Shown here in pieces: positions 17,169-25,076 of a stretch of 40,532 bases of DNA. The stretch covers positions 1-40,532 of the forward strand of contig JAUIEZ010000032.1 of assembly GCA_030429665.1 (NCBI GenBank), read 5' to 3'. The notes below the pieces were generated by a model that was not told the DNA's origin, did not search any database, and saw nothing but the letters and a program-made list of their open reading frames with translations. The DNA comes from Gammaproteobacteria bacterium. GTDB lineage: Bacteria; Pseudomonadota; Gammaproteobacteria; Arenicellales; CAJQKF01. Position 1 is the stretch's first letter, and every line of letters begins with the position of its first letter. A program made the position numbers and the translations under genes.

Positions 17169-17182
17169 CCTTGCTCTGTCCG

Positions 17183-17614
17183 CTACCTTCTCCTGAGGAG
17201 GATGACGACCGCCAGCAGGCAGGTGAGCAGGTAAAGCACGCTGGACGTTCCATGGGCAATCCCGAACCAGCGCTCCCGCGGCAGCGCCCCGTCCCGCATC
17301 GCGGCGATCCAGGGATGCAACGCCACTTCGTTGACGAGGACGAGCAACAGCGCCAGCGAGACGAGCCCCGAGTCGACCCGCCATCGACCCGGGATGCGCT
17401 TCCACAATACGCGGACCAGGCAATACCCGAGCGCGGCGAGCGCCAGCCAGAAAACCGAGTGGAACATCATGCCGGCCACGTTGCCGGCCTGGGCCGACGG
17501 CATCATCGTGAAGAGCTGCGGCGCGGCCACCAGGCCGGCAAACCAGGCGCCGCCGGCCCACGCGACGAGTAGCAGGTACTCGACCGCGGCGGCGAATTTC
17601 GACGGGTGAATCAC
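17183..17614 (-). CDS. DUF4149-like inner-membrane protein
   Basis: A 143-residue protein with four hydrophobic segments, started at the GTG at 17614 (MIHPSKFAAAVEYLLLVAWA). Residues 9-30 are the first helix, with the family's G-A-W-F-A-G-L-V-A-A-P-Q-L-F block next to it. A N-x-V-A-L-H-P-W-I segment precedes helix four (LYLLTCLLAVVILL). Members of DUF4149 are small membrane proteins, often near recR or fic-like housekeeping genes; function unknown. No good ribosome site precedes the GTG. Its start overlaps the stop of an 18-codon ORF by 4 bp, so it is probably translated by coupling from recR. A longer open frame extends to 17752 but overlaps recR and has no membrane-protein character. Confidence 0.75.
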   Translation of the reverse strand: MIHPSKFAAAVEYLLLVAWAGGAWFAGLVAAPQLFTMMPSAQAGNVAGMMFHSVFWLALAALGYCLVRVLWKRIPGRWRVDSGLVSLALLLVLVNEVALHPWIAAMRDGALPRERWFGIAHGTSSVLYLLTCLLAVVILLRRR

Positions 17615-17667
17615 GCCGCCGCGGCCACGCACGCGATGAAGTCCTCGAGCACGGCCGCCCGGCTCAT
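17611..17667 (-). CDS. 18-codon coupling ORF between recR and the DUF4149 gene (candidate)
   Basis: ATG at 17667 overlaps the recR stop by 4 bp (ATGA), and its own TGA at 17611-17613 overlaps the GTG start of the next gene by 4 bp (GTGA). The peptide would be MSRAAVLEDFIACVAAAA. It has no ribosome site of its own. It may serve only to carry ribosomes from recR to the membrane-protein gene, or could be a chance frame. Confidence 0.3.
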   Translation of the reverse strand: MSRAAVLEDFIACVAAAA

Positions 17668-18269
17668 GACCGCGGCAGCTCCCGCCGATCGGTGAAGGCC
17701 TGGTCCAGCGTGGCGGCGTCCATGTACTCGAGCTCACCCCCGACCGGTACACCGCGCGCCAGGCGGCTCAAGGCGATGTCCGTGTCGGCCAGCGCCGATG
17801 CGATGTAGTCGGCGGTCGCCTCGCCTTCAACCGTGAGGTTGGTCGCCAGCACCACCTCGCGGATGCCGCGCTCGACGACATGGCGCTTGAGCCGGTTGAC
17901 CGACAACTGGTCGGGTCCGATGCCGTCGAGGGGCGACAGGTGCCCCATGAGCACGAAGTAGACGCCGCGAAACGCCGACGCCTGCTCGATGGATTCCAGG
18001 TCCGCGGGCGTCTCCACCACGCACAACAACGACTGGTCGCGGCGCTGGTCGGCGCAAATGTCACAGATCTCGGTCTCACTGAAGTTGTTGCAGTAGCTGC
18101 AATGGGACACGGCGGACAACGCGCGCACCAGCGCCTCGGCAATTCGCGTCGCGCCGTCGCGATCCCGTTCGAGCAGGTGGAAGGCCATGCGCTGGGCGCT
18201 CTTGGGGCCGATGCCGGGCAGGCGCTTCAACGCGTCACGCAACTCTTCGATGGCGGATCCGGGCGGCAT
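17664..18269 (-). CDS. recR: Recombination mediator protein RecR
   Basis: A 201-residue protein of standard length. It has the N-terminal helix-hairpin-helix LKRLPGIGPKSAQRMAFHLL (residues 13-32), the four-cysteine zinc site C-S-Y-C ... C-D-I-C (residues 57-72), and the Toprim domain beginning LCVVETPADLESIE. The conserved GVPVGGELEYMD lies near the C-terminus. RecR forms rings that, with RecO or RecF, load RecA onto gapped DNA. It follows ybaB by one base and leads into the 18-codon ORF by ATGA overlap, giving the classic dnaX-ybaB-recR operon. Confidence 0.96.
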   Translation of the reverse strand: MPPGSAIEELRDALKRLPGIGPKSAQRMAFHLLERDRDGATRIAEALVRALSAVSHCSYCNNFSETEICDICADQRRDQSLLCVVETPADLESIEQASAFRGVYFVLMGHLSPLDGIGPDQLSVNRLKRHVVERGIREVVLATNLTVEGEATADYIASALADTDIALSRLARGVPVGGELEYMDAATLDQAFTDRRELPRS

Positions 18270-18270
18270 G

Positions 18271-18591
18271 TCAGATCGGCAGGTTCAGGCCCGGAATGTT
18301 GAGTCCGCCGGTCAGTCCGCTCATCTTCTCCTGTACCGTTTTCTCCACGCGCTGTACGGCGTCGTTCATGGCCGCGGTGACGAGGTCTTCGAGGACCTCC
18401 TTGTCGTCATCCAGCAGCACCGGGTCGATGGTTACCGAGCGAACGTCGTGGCGGCAGGTCATGACCACCTGCACCAGGCCCCCGCCGGCCTTTCCGGTCA
18501 CTTCGAGAGAAGAAAGCTCCTCCTGGATGCGCTTCATCTTCTCCTGCATCTCCTGGGCCTGCTTCATGATATTTCCGAATCCGCCACGCAT
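18271..18591 (-). CDS. ybaB: YbaB/EbfC nucleoid-associated protein
   Basis: A 106-residue protein starting [19 protein letters not shown], the typical YbaB N-terminal coiled-coil helix with the Q-A-Q-x-M-Q-x-x-M pattern, followed by the family segment [16 protein letters not shown] and the C-terminal helix. YbaB is a small dimeric DNA-binding protein. It sits 2 bp after dnaX and 1 bp before recR, the conserved bacterial order. It ends in a glycine- and proline-containing tail ([12 protein letters not shown]). Confidence 0.95.
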   Translation of the reverse strand: MRGGFGNIMKQAQEMQEKMKRIQEELSSLEVTGKAGGGLVQVVMTCRHDVRSVTIDPVLLDDDKEVLEDLVTAAMNDAVQRVEKTVQEKMSGLTGGLNIPGLNLPI

Positions 18592-18593
18592 AA

Positions 18594-20318
18594 CTACTTG
18601 CCTCGCTGCTTGCCGGGCCGCACCGTATCGGGCACGACCTCGGCTTCGAACTGATTGATGAAAACCGACAGTTCAGGATCGTCCTGCAATCCTTTCACCG
18701 CCGCCTCGTGTTCCGCCTGCATGCGACGCGCGCGTCGCACCGCCGGGGTCAGCGCCTCGTCGGCCGCGCCTTCCACGTTTACCTGGAGACGATACGCCGT
18801 ACCGAATCGAGCCTTCACCGCCTCGCCGAGCGATTTCAACCGGGCGGGCTTTTGCAGGTGCGCCAGTACCGGGTCGAGACGACAGGTGATGACGCCGTCG
18901 TCGACGCCGATGAACTCCATGTTCATGACCAGTTCCTTGACCAACCCGGTCACCGGCGCCGATTCGGCAAACGCGCTCCAGGTTTCCGCGTCGGGCACGT
19001 CGCCCGATGCCGCGGGCGACGCCGTGTTCGTGGGCGCCGGCGCGGCAGCCGGCGTCGACTCCACGGGCCGCGTCGCGGGCCGGATCGGGCTGACGTTGGT
19101 CGGGCGCGATACCGGTGCGTCGCCGGCGACGCCGGCGACGCCGGTGCTCGTCGTGCCCGTCCGCCCGTTGCCGGCATCCGGGCGCGTCGCCGTCGGCGCG
19201 CTATTGTTTCCGCGACGCGCATCGCCGGAAGGCTCGACCGGATCGAAGGCGAGCATCCTGAGCATGACCATCTCGAAGCCGCGCGCCGGGTCGGGGGCGA
19301 GGGACAGGTCGCGCTTGCCGATCAGGGCGATCTGGTAGAACAACTGTACCTGCTCCGGGTCCATGCGTTCCGCTACAGACAGTTGGCCGCTCCATGGACT
19401 GTCCCGTTCGGCCGTGAGCTCGGGCGCCTGCAGCGTCACCGCGATCTCGTGAAGCACGATCAGCAGGTCGTCGAGCGTTCGAGTGAAATTGACACTACGC
19501 TCGCGCATCGCATCCACGATGCCGAACAACGTGCTCGCATCGCCGTCGACGACCGCCTCGAGCAACTCGACCACGCGCGCGCCCTCTATCATGCCGAGCA
19601 TGGCGCGCACGCTTTCGCCATCGAGGTTGCCCGCGGAAAAGGCGATCGCCTGGTCGAGAAGACTCAACGCGTCGCGCATGCTGCCGTCCGCTGCGCGGGC
19701 CAGGAGGTCGCGGGCCTGGGCATCCGACGCGACGCCTTCCAGTTCGAGTATGCGTTCGAGTTGTGACGAGATCTCTTCCACGCCGAGCGCGCGCAGGTTG
19801 AACTGCAGGCAGCGCGAAAGAATGGTCGGCGGCAGCTTCTGCGGATCGGTGGTCGCGAGCAGGAACTTGACGTGAGGCGGCGGCTCCTCGAGCGTCTTCA
19901 ACAGCGCGTTGAAGCTGTGCGTCGACAGCATGTGCACCTCGTCGATCAGATACACCTTGAAGCGGCCCATGGTGGGCGCGTATTGCACGTTGTCGAGTAT
20001 CTCGCGGGTATCGTCCACGCGCGTGCGCGACGCGGCATCGATCTCGAGAAGATCGACGAAGCGGCCCTGCTCGACACTCTGGCAGGCCGCGCATTCGCCG
20101 CAGGGCGTCGAGCTCACGCCTTGCTCGCAGTTGAGCGACTTGGCCAACAGCCGCGCCAGCGTGGTCTTGCCCACGCCCCGCGTGCCGGTAAACAGGAATG
20201 CGTGGTGGACCCGGTCGTTGTCGAGGGCGTGAGTCAGCGCCGATACGACGTGGGTCTGCCCGACCACGTCCGCGAAGGTTCGAGGGCGCCACTTGCGCGC
20301 CAGTGCCTGATAGGTCAT
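18594..20318 (-). CDS. dnaX: DNA polymerase III subunit tau (DnaX)
   Basis: A 574-residue clamp-loader subunit. The AAA+ module shows the P-loop [20 protein letters not shown] (residues 45-64), the zinc site CGECAACQ, Walker B DEVHML (about residue 126) and the sensor segment ILSRCLQF. Domain III follows, then a long alanine/proline/threonine-rich linker (about 360-450) and the tau-specific C-terminal domain. The linker includes a short repeat of gacgccggc units at about 19111-19147 on the plus strand. I see no A6G-type slippery site on the coding strand, so a shorter gamma form made by E. coli-type frameshifting is not supported. The ATG at 20318 has a purine-rich site (aaaggc). Confidence 0.96.
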   Translation of the reverse strand: MTYQALARKWRPRTFADVVGQTHVVSALTHALDNDRVHHAFLFTGTRGVGKTTLARLLAKSLNCEQGVSSTPCGECAACQSVEQGRFVDLLEIDAASRTRVDDTREILDNVQYAPTMGRFKVYLIDEVHMLSTHSFNALLKTLEEPPPHVKFLLATTDPQKLPPTILSRCLQFNLRALGVEEISSQLERILELEGVASDAQARDLLARAADGSMRDALSLLDQAIAFSAGNLDGESVRAMLGMIEGARVVELLEAVVDGDASTLFGIVDAMRERSVNFTRTLDDLLIVLHEIAVTLQAPELTAERDSPWSGQLSVAERMDPEQVQLFYQIALIGKRDLSLAPDPARGFEMVMLRMLAFDPVEPSGDARRGNNSAPTATRPDAGNGRTGTTSTGVAGVAGDAPVSRPTNVSPIRPATRPVESTPAAAPAPTNTASPAASGDVPDAETWSAFAESAPVTGLVKELVMNMEFIGVDDGVITCRLDPVLAHLQKPARLKSLGEAVKARFGTAYRLQVNVEGAADEALTPAVRRARRMQAEHEAAVKGLQDDPELSVFINQFEAEVVPDTVRPGKQRGK

Positions 20319-20420
20319 GCCTTTCGGTTCGGGAATCGCTCGCCCGGCGCACGGGCAAGTGGATTCGGGCGGTAGATTTTGAACTGGATGCCGTCCTTAA
20401 ACGGATTATTTTCAACCATT

Positions 20421-20449
20421 TGTATAAATTTATTAAACAAATTTATACA
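20421..20449. promoter_or_regulatory. 29-bp A+T-rich palindrome upstream of dnaX
   Basis: tgtataaattt (20421-20431) and aaatttataca (20439-20449) are perfect 11-bp inverted arms around a 7-base spacer. It lies about 100 bp upstream of the dnaX ATG in otherwise very GC-rich DNA. It could be a dimeric-repressor operator or A+T-rich promoter core; no known consensus such as LexA or Fur fits well. Confidence 0.55.
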
Positions 20450-20626
20450 TTTGGCAATCCGTCGCGGCGCGAGGGCAGGATTCTACACGCTCGGCCGCCT
20501 GCCGTGGCAAGCGGCTCCAGTCGGCCTGGAATCCGGTGAGACAATCACCGCCGCGCGCCGACACGCGGTGGACCCGGTCGTCGTGTCGCGGATACCGGAA
20601 AGGTCGATAATTCCGGGTGTGCCGCC

Positions 20627-20647
20627 GTTGACCAATCATTTGTCAAC
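20627..20647. promoter_or_regulatory. Inverted repeat upstream of the metallo-hydrolase gene
   Basis: gttgac and gtcaac flank 9 bases and end 32 bp before the ATG at 20679. The arms are short (6 bp), so chance is possible. The position overlaps where a promoter for this gene should be. Confidence 0.3.
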
Positions 20648-20678
20648 AACGCGCCGACGGGCGCCGGATCGACCAGCC

Positions 20679-21635
20679 ATGACCCGGATCACCAATCGGA
20701 TCTCGTTTCGAGGAAAGTACCTGGCTACGGGAGCGATCGTCGTTGCGATCCTGCTCGGCGCAGCCGTTTTTCTGTCGATCGGCCGTTCCGAGGAAACCGT
20801 GCGCTGGACCGCGATCAACGTGGCCGGCCGAGCGCACAGCGGCGACGCGCATCTTATCGAGTACCCCGACGGATCGCGGTTCCTGGTCGACACCGGGTTC
20901 GAACTGTACGCCGACCGATATCTCTTGCCGGAACTGCATCGGCGCGGGGTGGGAAGACTCGACGGCGTGCTGATCACCCACGCCCACCGCAATCATTACG
21001 GCGCGCTGCTACGCCTGGCAGGCCGGATTCCCATCGAAGTGGTCTACTTCAACGACGTCGACGAGAAGGTGTGCAACGCGGAAACCTGGTCGGGCGGATG
21101 CCAGTACGAACATGTCCAGCAGGTTCGTCGGTCGCTGGTCGATCAAGGCATCGAGGTTCGCACCGCATTCCCCGGCGACCTGCTCTACGCCGACGAGTCA
21201 CGCGGCATTTTTCATCGCGTGCTGTTCGCGTTTAACGGCGTGAACACACCGGTCGGCAGAACCGACGTGAACGATACCAGCGTAATTTCCCGGCTCGAGT
21301 TCGGGAACCAGTCGATCCTGTTCTGCGGTGATCTCAACACGCGCATCGGGCGCTACCTGGTCGATTCGGGACAAGTTCCCCGTTCTACGGTGATGACCGC
21401 TCCGCACCACGGGGTCGACAGCGCCGCACCGAACCGCTTTCTCGATCTCGTCGAGCCGCAACTCGCGGTAGCCACCGTCAACGGCAGCACCTGGGCAGGC
21501 GAGCGGGGGAAACGCATGCGCACCTGGTTCGCCCGGCACGGCGTGCCGGTGTTCGTCAGCGGCGTGCACGGACATATCATGGTCACATTGCATCGCGATT
21601 CGTTCGAAGTTTCCACGTCGAACGAGTACGAATAG
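20679..21635 (+). CDS. Membrane-anchored ComEC-like metallo-beta-lactamase-fold protein
   Basis: A 318-residue protein from ATG 20679; the frame is open further upstream but that part is intergenic in character. Residues 14-36 (YLATGAIVVAILLGAAVFLS) are a signal anchor, placing the domain in the periplasm. The rest resembles the C-terminal metallo-hydrolase domain of the competence protein ComEC: INVAGRAHSGDAHLIEYPDG, LVDTGF, the metal motif region LITHAHRNHYGALL, then VNDTSVISRLEFGNQ, ILFCGDL and the PHHGVDS block. In place of the usual H-x-H-x-D-H the motif reads H-A-H-R-N-H, so the first-shell Asp is Asn. It may still hold metal differently, or be a modified nuclease. The function is unknown; the preceding gene does not share an operon with it. 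Confidence 0.75.
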   Translation: MTRITNRISFRGKYLATGAIVVAILLGAAVFLSIGRSEETVRWTAINVAGRAHSGDAHLIEYPDGSRFLVDTGFELYADRYLLPELHRRGVGRLDGVLITHAHRNHYGALLRLAGRIPIEVVYFNDVDEKVCNAETWSGGCQYEHVQQVRRSLVDQGIEVRTAFPGDLLYADESRGIFHRVLFAFNGVNTPVGRTDVNDTSVISRLEFGNQSILFCGDLNTRIGRYLVDSGQVPRSTVMTAPHHGVDSAAPNRFLDLVEPQLAVATVNGSTWAGERGKRMRTWFARHGVPVFVSGVHGHIMVTLHRDSFEVSTSNEYE

Positions 21636-21698
21636 GCGATATGAATGCGAGGGTACGATGGCCGACGATGGCCACCGCGCCGACAGGAGACTCGCGGC

Positions 21699-21794
21699 GG
21701 GTGGCGGATCCGACCGGCCTTGCCCGGGCACCCGGCCGGGCTGCTACGGCTGCTTCCTTCCGGATCTGACCGGGTTTACAGCCTGCCGCCACCC
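21699..21794 (-). ncRNA. ffs: 4.5S signal recognition particle RNA
   Basis: On the minus strand the conserved SRP core reads GGTCAGATCCGGAAGGAAGCAGC, including the Ffh-binding symmetric and asymmetric loops (GGTCAG ... CCGGAAGGAAGCAGC). The ends pair as GGGTGGCGG with CCGCCACCC, giving a single hairpin of about 96 nt, normal for gammaproteobacterial 4.5S RNA. It lies between two plus-strand genes and is transcribed against them. Confidence 0.93.
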
Positions 21795-21989
21795 GGGAGG
21801 CCGGTCTTCACCGCCATATTCGCTGCCACCGGACGCGACCCTTACCGGCGCGCCCGTTGGAAGGGCGCGAACTGTATCAGCAGCGCGCCGGGTGTTCAAC
21901 GTCGCATTGGGTCGACGCGGGTAGCGGTGTTGCTAAGGTCCGAAACCGTGGGCTATTCTGACCTGCCGTCAACTCCCCGGGTTAGCGTC

Positions 21990-22199
21990 ATGAGAATCAG
22001 TGCAAGAAACACGTTCGCGGGAACGGTCAAGAAAGTCACCGAGGGCGCGGTCAACAACGAGGTTGTCGTCGAAATGCCGGACGGCACCGAGTTCGTCTCC
22101 ATTATTACGCGCAGTTCGTCGGAGCGCCTGGGTCTGGAAGTCGGCATGCCGGTATACACGGTGATCAAGGCATCCGACGTGATGATCGCTACGGAATAA
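21990..22199 (+). CDS. Mop-type molybdate/tungstate-binding protein
   Basis: A 69-residue single TOBE (Mop) domain beginning MRISARNTFAGTVKKVTEGA and containing the family patterns VNNEVVVEMPDG and ITRSSSERLGLEVG. Such molbindins (e.g. MopII of Clostridium) oligomerise and bind molybdate or tungstate oxyanions in the cytoplasm. Its TAA is followed at once by the ATG of a substrate-binding protein gene, so it is the first gene of the ABC operon. That arrangement is the main ground for calling the whole cassette a molybdate/tungstate system. Confidence 0.88.
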   Translation: MRISARNTFAGTVKKVTEGAVNNEVVVEMPDGTEFVSIITRSSSERLGLEVGMPVYTVIKASDVMIATE

Positions 22200-23270
22200 A
22201 TGTCGTCGGCGGCCATGCGCGGCGCGCGAGCGCTGCTTGCGACGTTGTGCCTGGCCGGTGCCGGCTGGCTGGCCGGTGACGTCCAGGCGCGCACCGTCGT
22301 CGATTCGGCGGGCCGCGACGTGGACGTCCCGGACCGCATCGAGCGGGTATTCGCCGCCGGCCCGCCCGCCTCCATCCTGCTTTACGTTCTGGCGCCGGAC
22401 AAGATGACCGGGTGGCCCCGGGCACCACACGAATACGAACGTCCCTACCTGGCCGAGCCTTACCGAAACCTGCCGGAAACCGGCCGCCTGACCGGACGCG
22501 GCGGTACCGCCAACCTGGAAGCGGTGATCGAATCGAGGCCGGACCTGATCCTCGACTTCGGCTCTATTCGCGATACCTACGTGTCCCTGGCGCAGCGCGT
22601 CCAGGCCCAGACCGGGATTCCCTATGTCCTCATCGACGGTCGTTTCGAGAACACGCCGACTGCACTGCGCCTTCTGGGCGATATCCTCGGCGTGCCCGAG
22701 CGCGGCGAGGCGCTGGCGACTTATGTCGAAGTCGTGTTCGGCGAGATCGATGACGCCCTCGCGGCGGTACCCAAAGCGCGGCGCCCGCGGGTCTACCTGG
22801 CGCGCGGCCCGGACGGGCTGGAAACGGGACTGAAGGGCTCCATCAACACCGAGATCATCGAACGAGCGGGCGGTCGCAACGTGGCCGATCCCGGTGACGA
22901 ATCGATACGGCGCGGCCTGGTGCAAAGCTCCATCGAGAACGTCATCGTCGCCAACCCGGACACCATCGTCACCTGGGACCGGACGTTCTTCTCCCGCGTG
23001 TTCGACGATCCCCTGTGGCGAACCGTCGAGGCGGTGCGCGCCGGGCGCGTCTTCCTCGGGCCCACCGCGCCGTTCGGCTGGATCGACCGGCCGCCTTCCG
23101 TGAACCGCATCATCGGGTTGAAGTGGCTGGCCGGAATGTTCTACCCGGACCGGGTCCGTTTCGATCTTCGCGAGGAGGTACGCCGGTTCTACCAGTTGTT
23201 CTACCACGTGACACTCGACGACGAACGGCTGGACGCGCTCATCGAATGGGCGAGCGGAGCGGCGCGCTGA
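22200..23270 (+). CDS. Periplasmic substrate-binding protein, BtuF/MolA-like
   Basis: A 356-residue protein with a signal peptide (residues 1-31, ending DVQARTV). The mature part is a class III periplasmic binding protein: VDSAGRDVDVPDRIERVFAAG opens the N-terminal lobe, a long helix links the lobes, and the C-terminal lobe contains GLETGLKGSINTEIIERAGG and GWIDRPPSVNRIIGLKWLAG. The Peripla_BP_2 family carries cobalamin, siderophores or (MolA) molybdate. The adjacent Mop gene suggests oxyanion. Its stop is overlapped by the permease start at 23246. Substrate by inference only. Confidence 0.85.
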   Translation: MSSAAMRGARALLATLCLAGAGWLAGDVQARTVVDSAGRDVDVPDRIERVFAAGPPASILLYVLAPDKMTGWPRAPHEYERPYLAEPYRNLPETGRLTGRGGTANLEAVIESRPDLILDFGSIRDTYVSLAQRVQAQTGIPYVLIDGRFENTPTALRLLGDILGVPERGEALATYVEVVFGEIDDALAAVPKARRPRVYLARGPDGLETGLKGSINTEIIERAGGRNVADPGDESIRRGLVQSSIENVIVANPDTIVTWDRTFFSRVFDDPLWRTVEAVRAGRVFLGPTAPFGWIDRPPSVNRIIGLKWLAGMFYPDRVRFDLREEVRRFYQLFYHVTLDDERLDALIEWASGAAR

Positions 23271-24265
23271 CCACCGCGCGGATCACGCTGCTGCTGGTCG
23301 CGGTACTGGTCGCCATCGTGGCCCTTGCCGCCGTGACCGGCCCCTACCCCATGACCCTGGATGACGTCGCGGTTGCCATTGGCGCGCGTCTCGGCGACGG
23401 ACCTTCTTCCGGCGAGGTCGACACGGTGTTGTTCGCGGTGCGCCTGCCGCGCATTGCCGCGGCCCTGCTGGCGGGCGCGGCGCTCGCCGCGGCGGGAGCG
23501 GTCTACCAGGGACTGTTCCGCAACCCGCTGGTTTCACCGGACATCCTCGGCGTGTCCGCCGGCGCGGGACTGGGCGCGGTGACCGGCATCTTCCTTTCCC
23601 TGCCGGTATTCGCCATCCAGGGATTCGCCTTTCTCGGCGGACTCGGCACCGTGGCCCTCGTCTACCTGCTGGCGGGCGCCGTGCGTCACCACGAACCCAC
23701 CCTGGTGCTGGTGCTGGCGGGCGTGGTCGTCGGCTCGCTGGCCGGCGCCTGCATCTCGCTGATCAAGATCCTCGCCGATCCTTACGACCAGTTGCCGGCC
23801 ATCACCTTCTGGCTGCTGGGCAGCCTGTCGGGCATTCGGTCCGGTGACGTGCTGGGGGCGACCCCCGCCGTGATCGTCGGTCTCGTGCCCCTGGTGCTGC
23901 TGCGCTGGCGCATGAACCTGATGTCGCTGGGCGACGAGGAGGCGACCGCGCTCGGCATCGATCCCCGCCGGTTGCGACTGGTGTTCGTCGCCGCGGCCAC
24001 GCTGATGACCGCGTCGGTGGTCGCGATCGCGGGGATCATCGGCTGGGTGGGCCTGGTCATCCCGCACATCGCTCGGCTCATGGTGGGCCCGAACTTCGAC
24101 CGGCTGCTGCCAACCGCCATGCTGATCGGCGCGGGCTACATGCTGCTGGTGGACACCATGGCGCGCACCATCGCGACCACCGAAACGCCGCTCGGCGTGC
24201 TCACCGCGTTCATCGGCGCGCCGGTGTTCATCTGGCTGCTGGCGACGAGGCGGCGCGGATGGTGA
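23246..24265 (+). CDS. BtuC/FecCD-type ABC permease (MolB-like)
   Basis: A 339-residue polytopic protein of the FecCD family. I start it at ATG 23246, inside the end of the binding-protein gene; a CTG at 23267 is an alternative. Family patterns seen include RLPRIAAALLAGAALAAAGA in the first cytoplasmic loop/TM region, LVSPDILGVSAGAGLGAV, ALGIDPRRLRLVF (the coupling loop contact with the ATPase) and GIIGWVGLVIPHIARLMVGP near TM8. About ten membrane spans are expected. A homodimer would form the channel. The stop overlaps the ATPase start by 7 bp. Confidence 0.92.
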   Translation: MGERSGALTTARITLLLVAVLVAIVALAAVTGPYPMTLDDVAVAIGARLGDGPSSGEVDTVLFAVRLPRIAAALLAGAALAAAGAVYQGLFRNPLVSPDILGVSAGAGLGAVTGIFLSLPVFAIQGFAFLGGLGTVALVYLLAGAVRHHEPTLVLVLAGVVVGSLAGACISLIKILADPYDQLPAITFWLLGSLSGIRSGDVLGATPAVIVGLVPLVLLRWRMNLMSLGDEEATALGIDPRRLRLVFVAAATLMTASVVAIAGIIGWVGLVIPHIARLMVGPNFDRLLPTAMLIGAGYMLLVDTMARTIATTETPLGVLTAFIGAPVFIWLLATRRRGW

Positions 24266-25044
24266 CGCGGCTGCGTGCGGAAGATCTCGCCTTCGGCTAT
24301 CGCGGCCACGAGGTAGGTCGCGACCTGGACGTGGAACTAACGACCGGCGAGATCGTCTGCCTGCTCGGCCCCAACGGCTGCGGCAAGACCACGCTGTTCA
24401 AGACGCTGCTCGGGCTGCTGCCCGCGCGCGGCGGCCGCGTGCTGATCGACGATATGCCGATTGCATCGTTGTCGCGCAGCGAGATCGCGCAGCGCATCGC
24501 CTACGTGCCGCAGGCGCACGACGCGGTTTTTCCGTTCACCGTGGCGGACATGGTGCTGATGGGGCGCACCGCGCATCGCGGCCTGTTCGCGACGCCGGGC
24601 ATGGACGACCGCGCCCGCGCCCGCGAAGCGCTCGAGGCGCTCGGCATCGGCGACCTGTCGGATCGCGACTACACCCGCATCAGCGGCGGCCAGCGTCAGC
24701 TCGCGCTGGTCGCCCGCGCCATCGCCCAGGATGCGCGGTTGCTGGTGATGGACGAACCGACCGCGAGCCTCGATTTCGGCAACCAGGTGCAGGTGCTGGA
24801 CCGCGTCATGCAGCTGGCCGGTTCGGGCCTCGGGATCATTATCTCCACGCACAACCCGGATCACGCCCTCGCCTGCGCCACGCGCGTCCTGGTGCTGCAC
24901 GAAGGCCGCCTGTACGCGGACGGGGCGCCGCTCGACGTGCTCACGCCGGCGCTGTTGCGGACCATCTACGGCGTGGAAGTCGGCATCGAAGTGCTTCGGG
25001 ACGGCGCTCGCGTGTGCGCGCCGCGTTACGCCGCGCGCCAGTAG
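24259..25044 (+). CDS. ABC transporter ATPase (MolC/BtuD-like)
   Basis: A 261-residue nucleotide-binding protein. It has Walker A GPNGCGKTT near residue 36, a Q-loop in AYVPQAHDAVF, the ABC signature ISGGQRQLALVARA near residue 140, Walker B LLVMDEPTASLDF and the H-loop in STHNPDHA. It closes the operon mop-binding protein-permease-ATPase. ATP hydrolysis drives uptake by the permease dimer. It converges on the tonB gene with only a 32-bp gap, which holds no clear terminator. Confidence 0.95.
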   Translation: MVTRLRAEDLAFGYRGHEVGRDLDVELTTGEIVCLLGPNGCGKTTLFKTLLGLLPARGGRVLIDDMPIASLSRSEIAQRIAYVPQAHDAVFPFTVADMVLMGRTAHRGLFATPGMDDRARAREALEALGIGDLSDRDYTRISGGQRQLALVARAIAQDARLLVMDEPTASLDFGNQVQVLDRVMQLAGSGLGIIISTHNPDHALACATRVLVLHEGRLYADGAPLDVLTPALLRTIYGVEVGIEVLRDGARVCAPRYAARQ

Positions 25045-25076
25045 CCGCCCGGCGTGCGCGCGGACCGTCCCGCGGT

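Larger units (their letters stand above)
20319..20678. other. Divergent regulatory region dnaX / metallo-hydrolase
   Basis: These 360 bp separate the minus-strand dnaX operon from the plus-strand metallo-hydrolase gene. An unusual A+T island (about 20395-20455) carries a near-perfect long palindrome. A second, smaller inverted repeat (gttgac/gtcaac) lies at 20627-20647. There is no gene in this spacer; the open frame running in from the right has no coding features here. Confidence 0.5.

Noticed and set aside
18594-19400. Programmed frameshift site in dnaX for a gamma subunit
   Set aside because: No A-rich heptamer (A AAA AAG type) is seen on the coding strand in the linker region.
21840-21989. 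Moco or tungsten-type riboswitch before the Mop gene
   Set aside because: The leader lacks the conserved helices I would expect; no convincing structure by eye.
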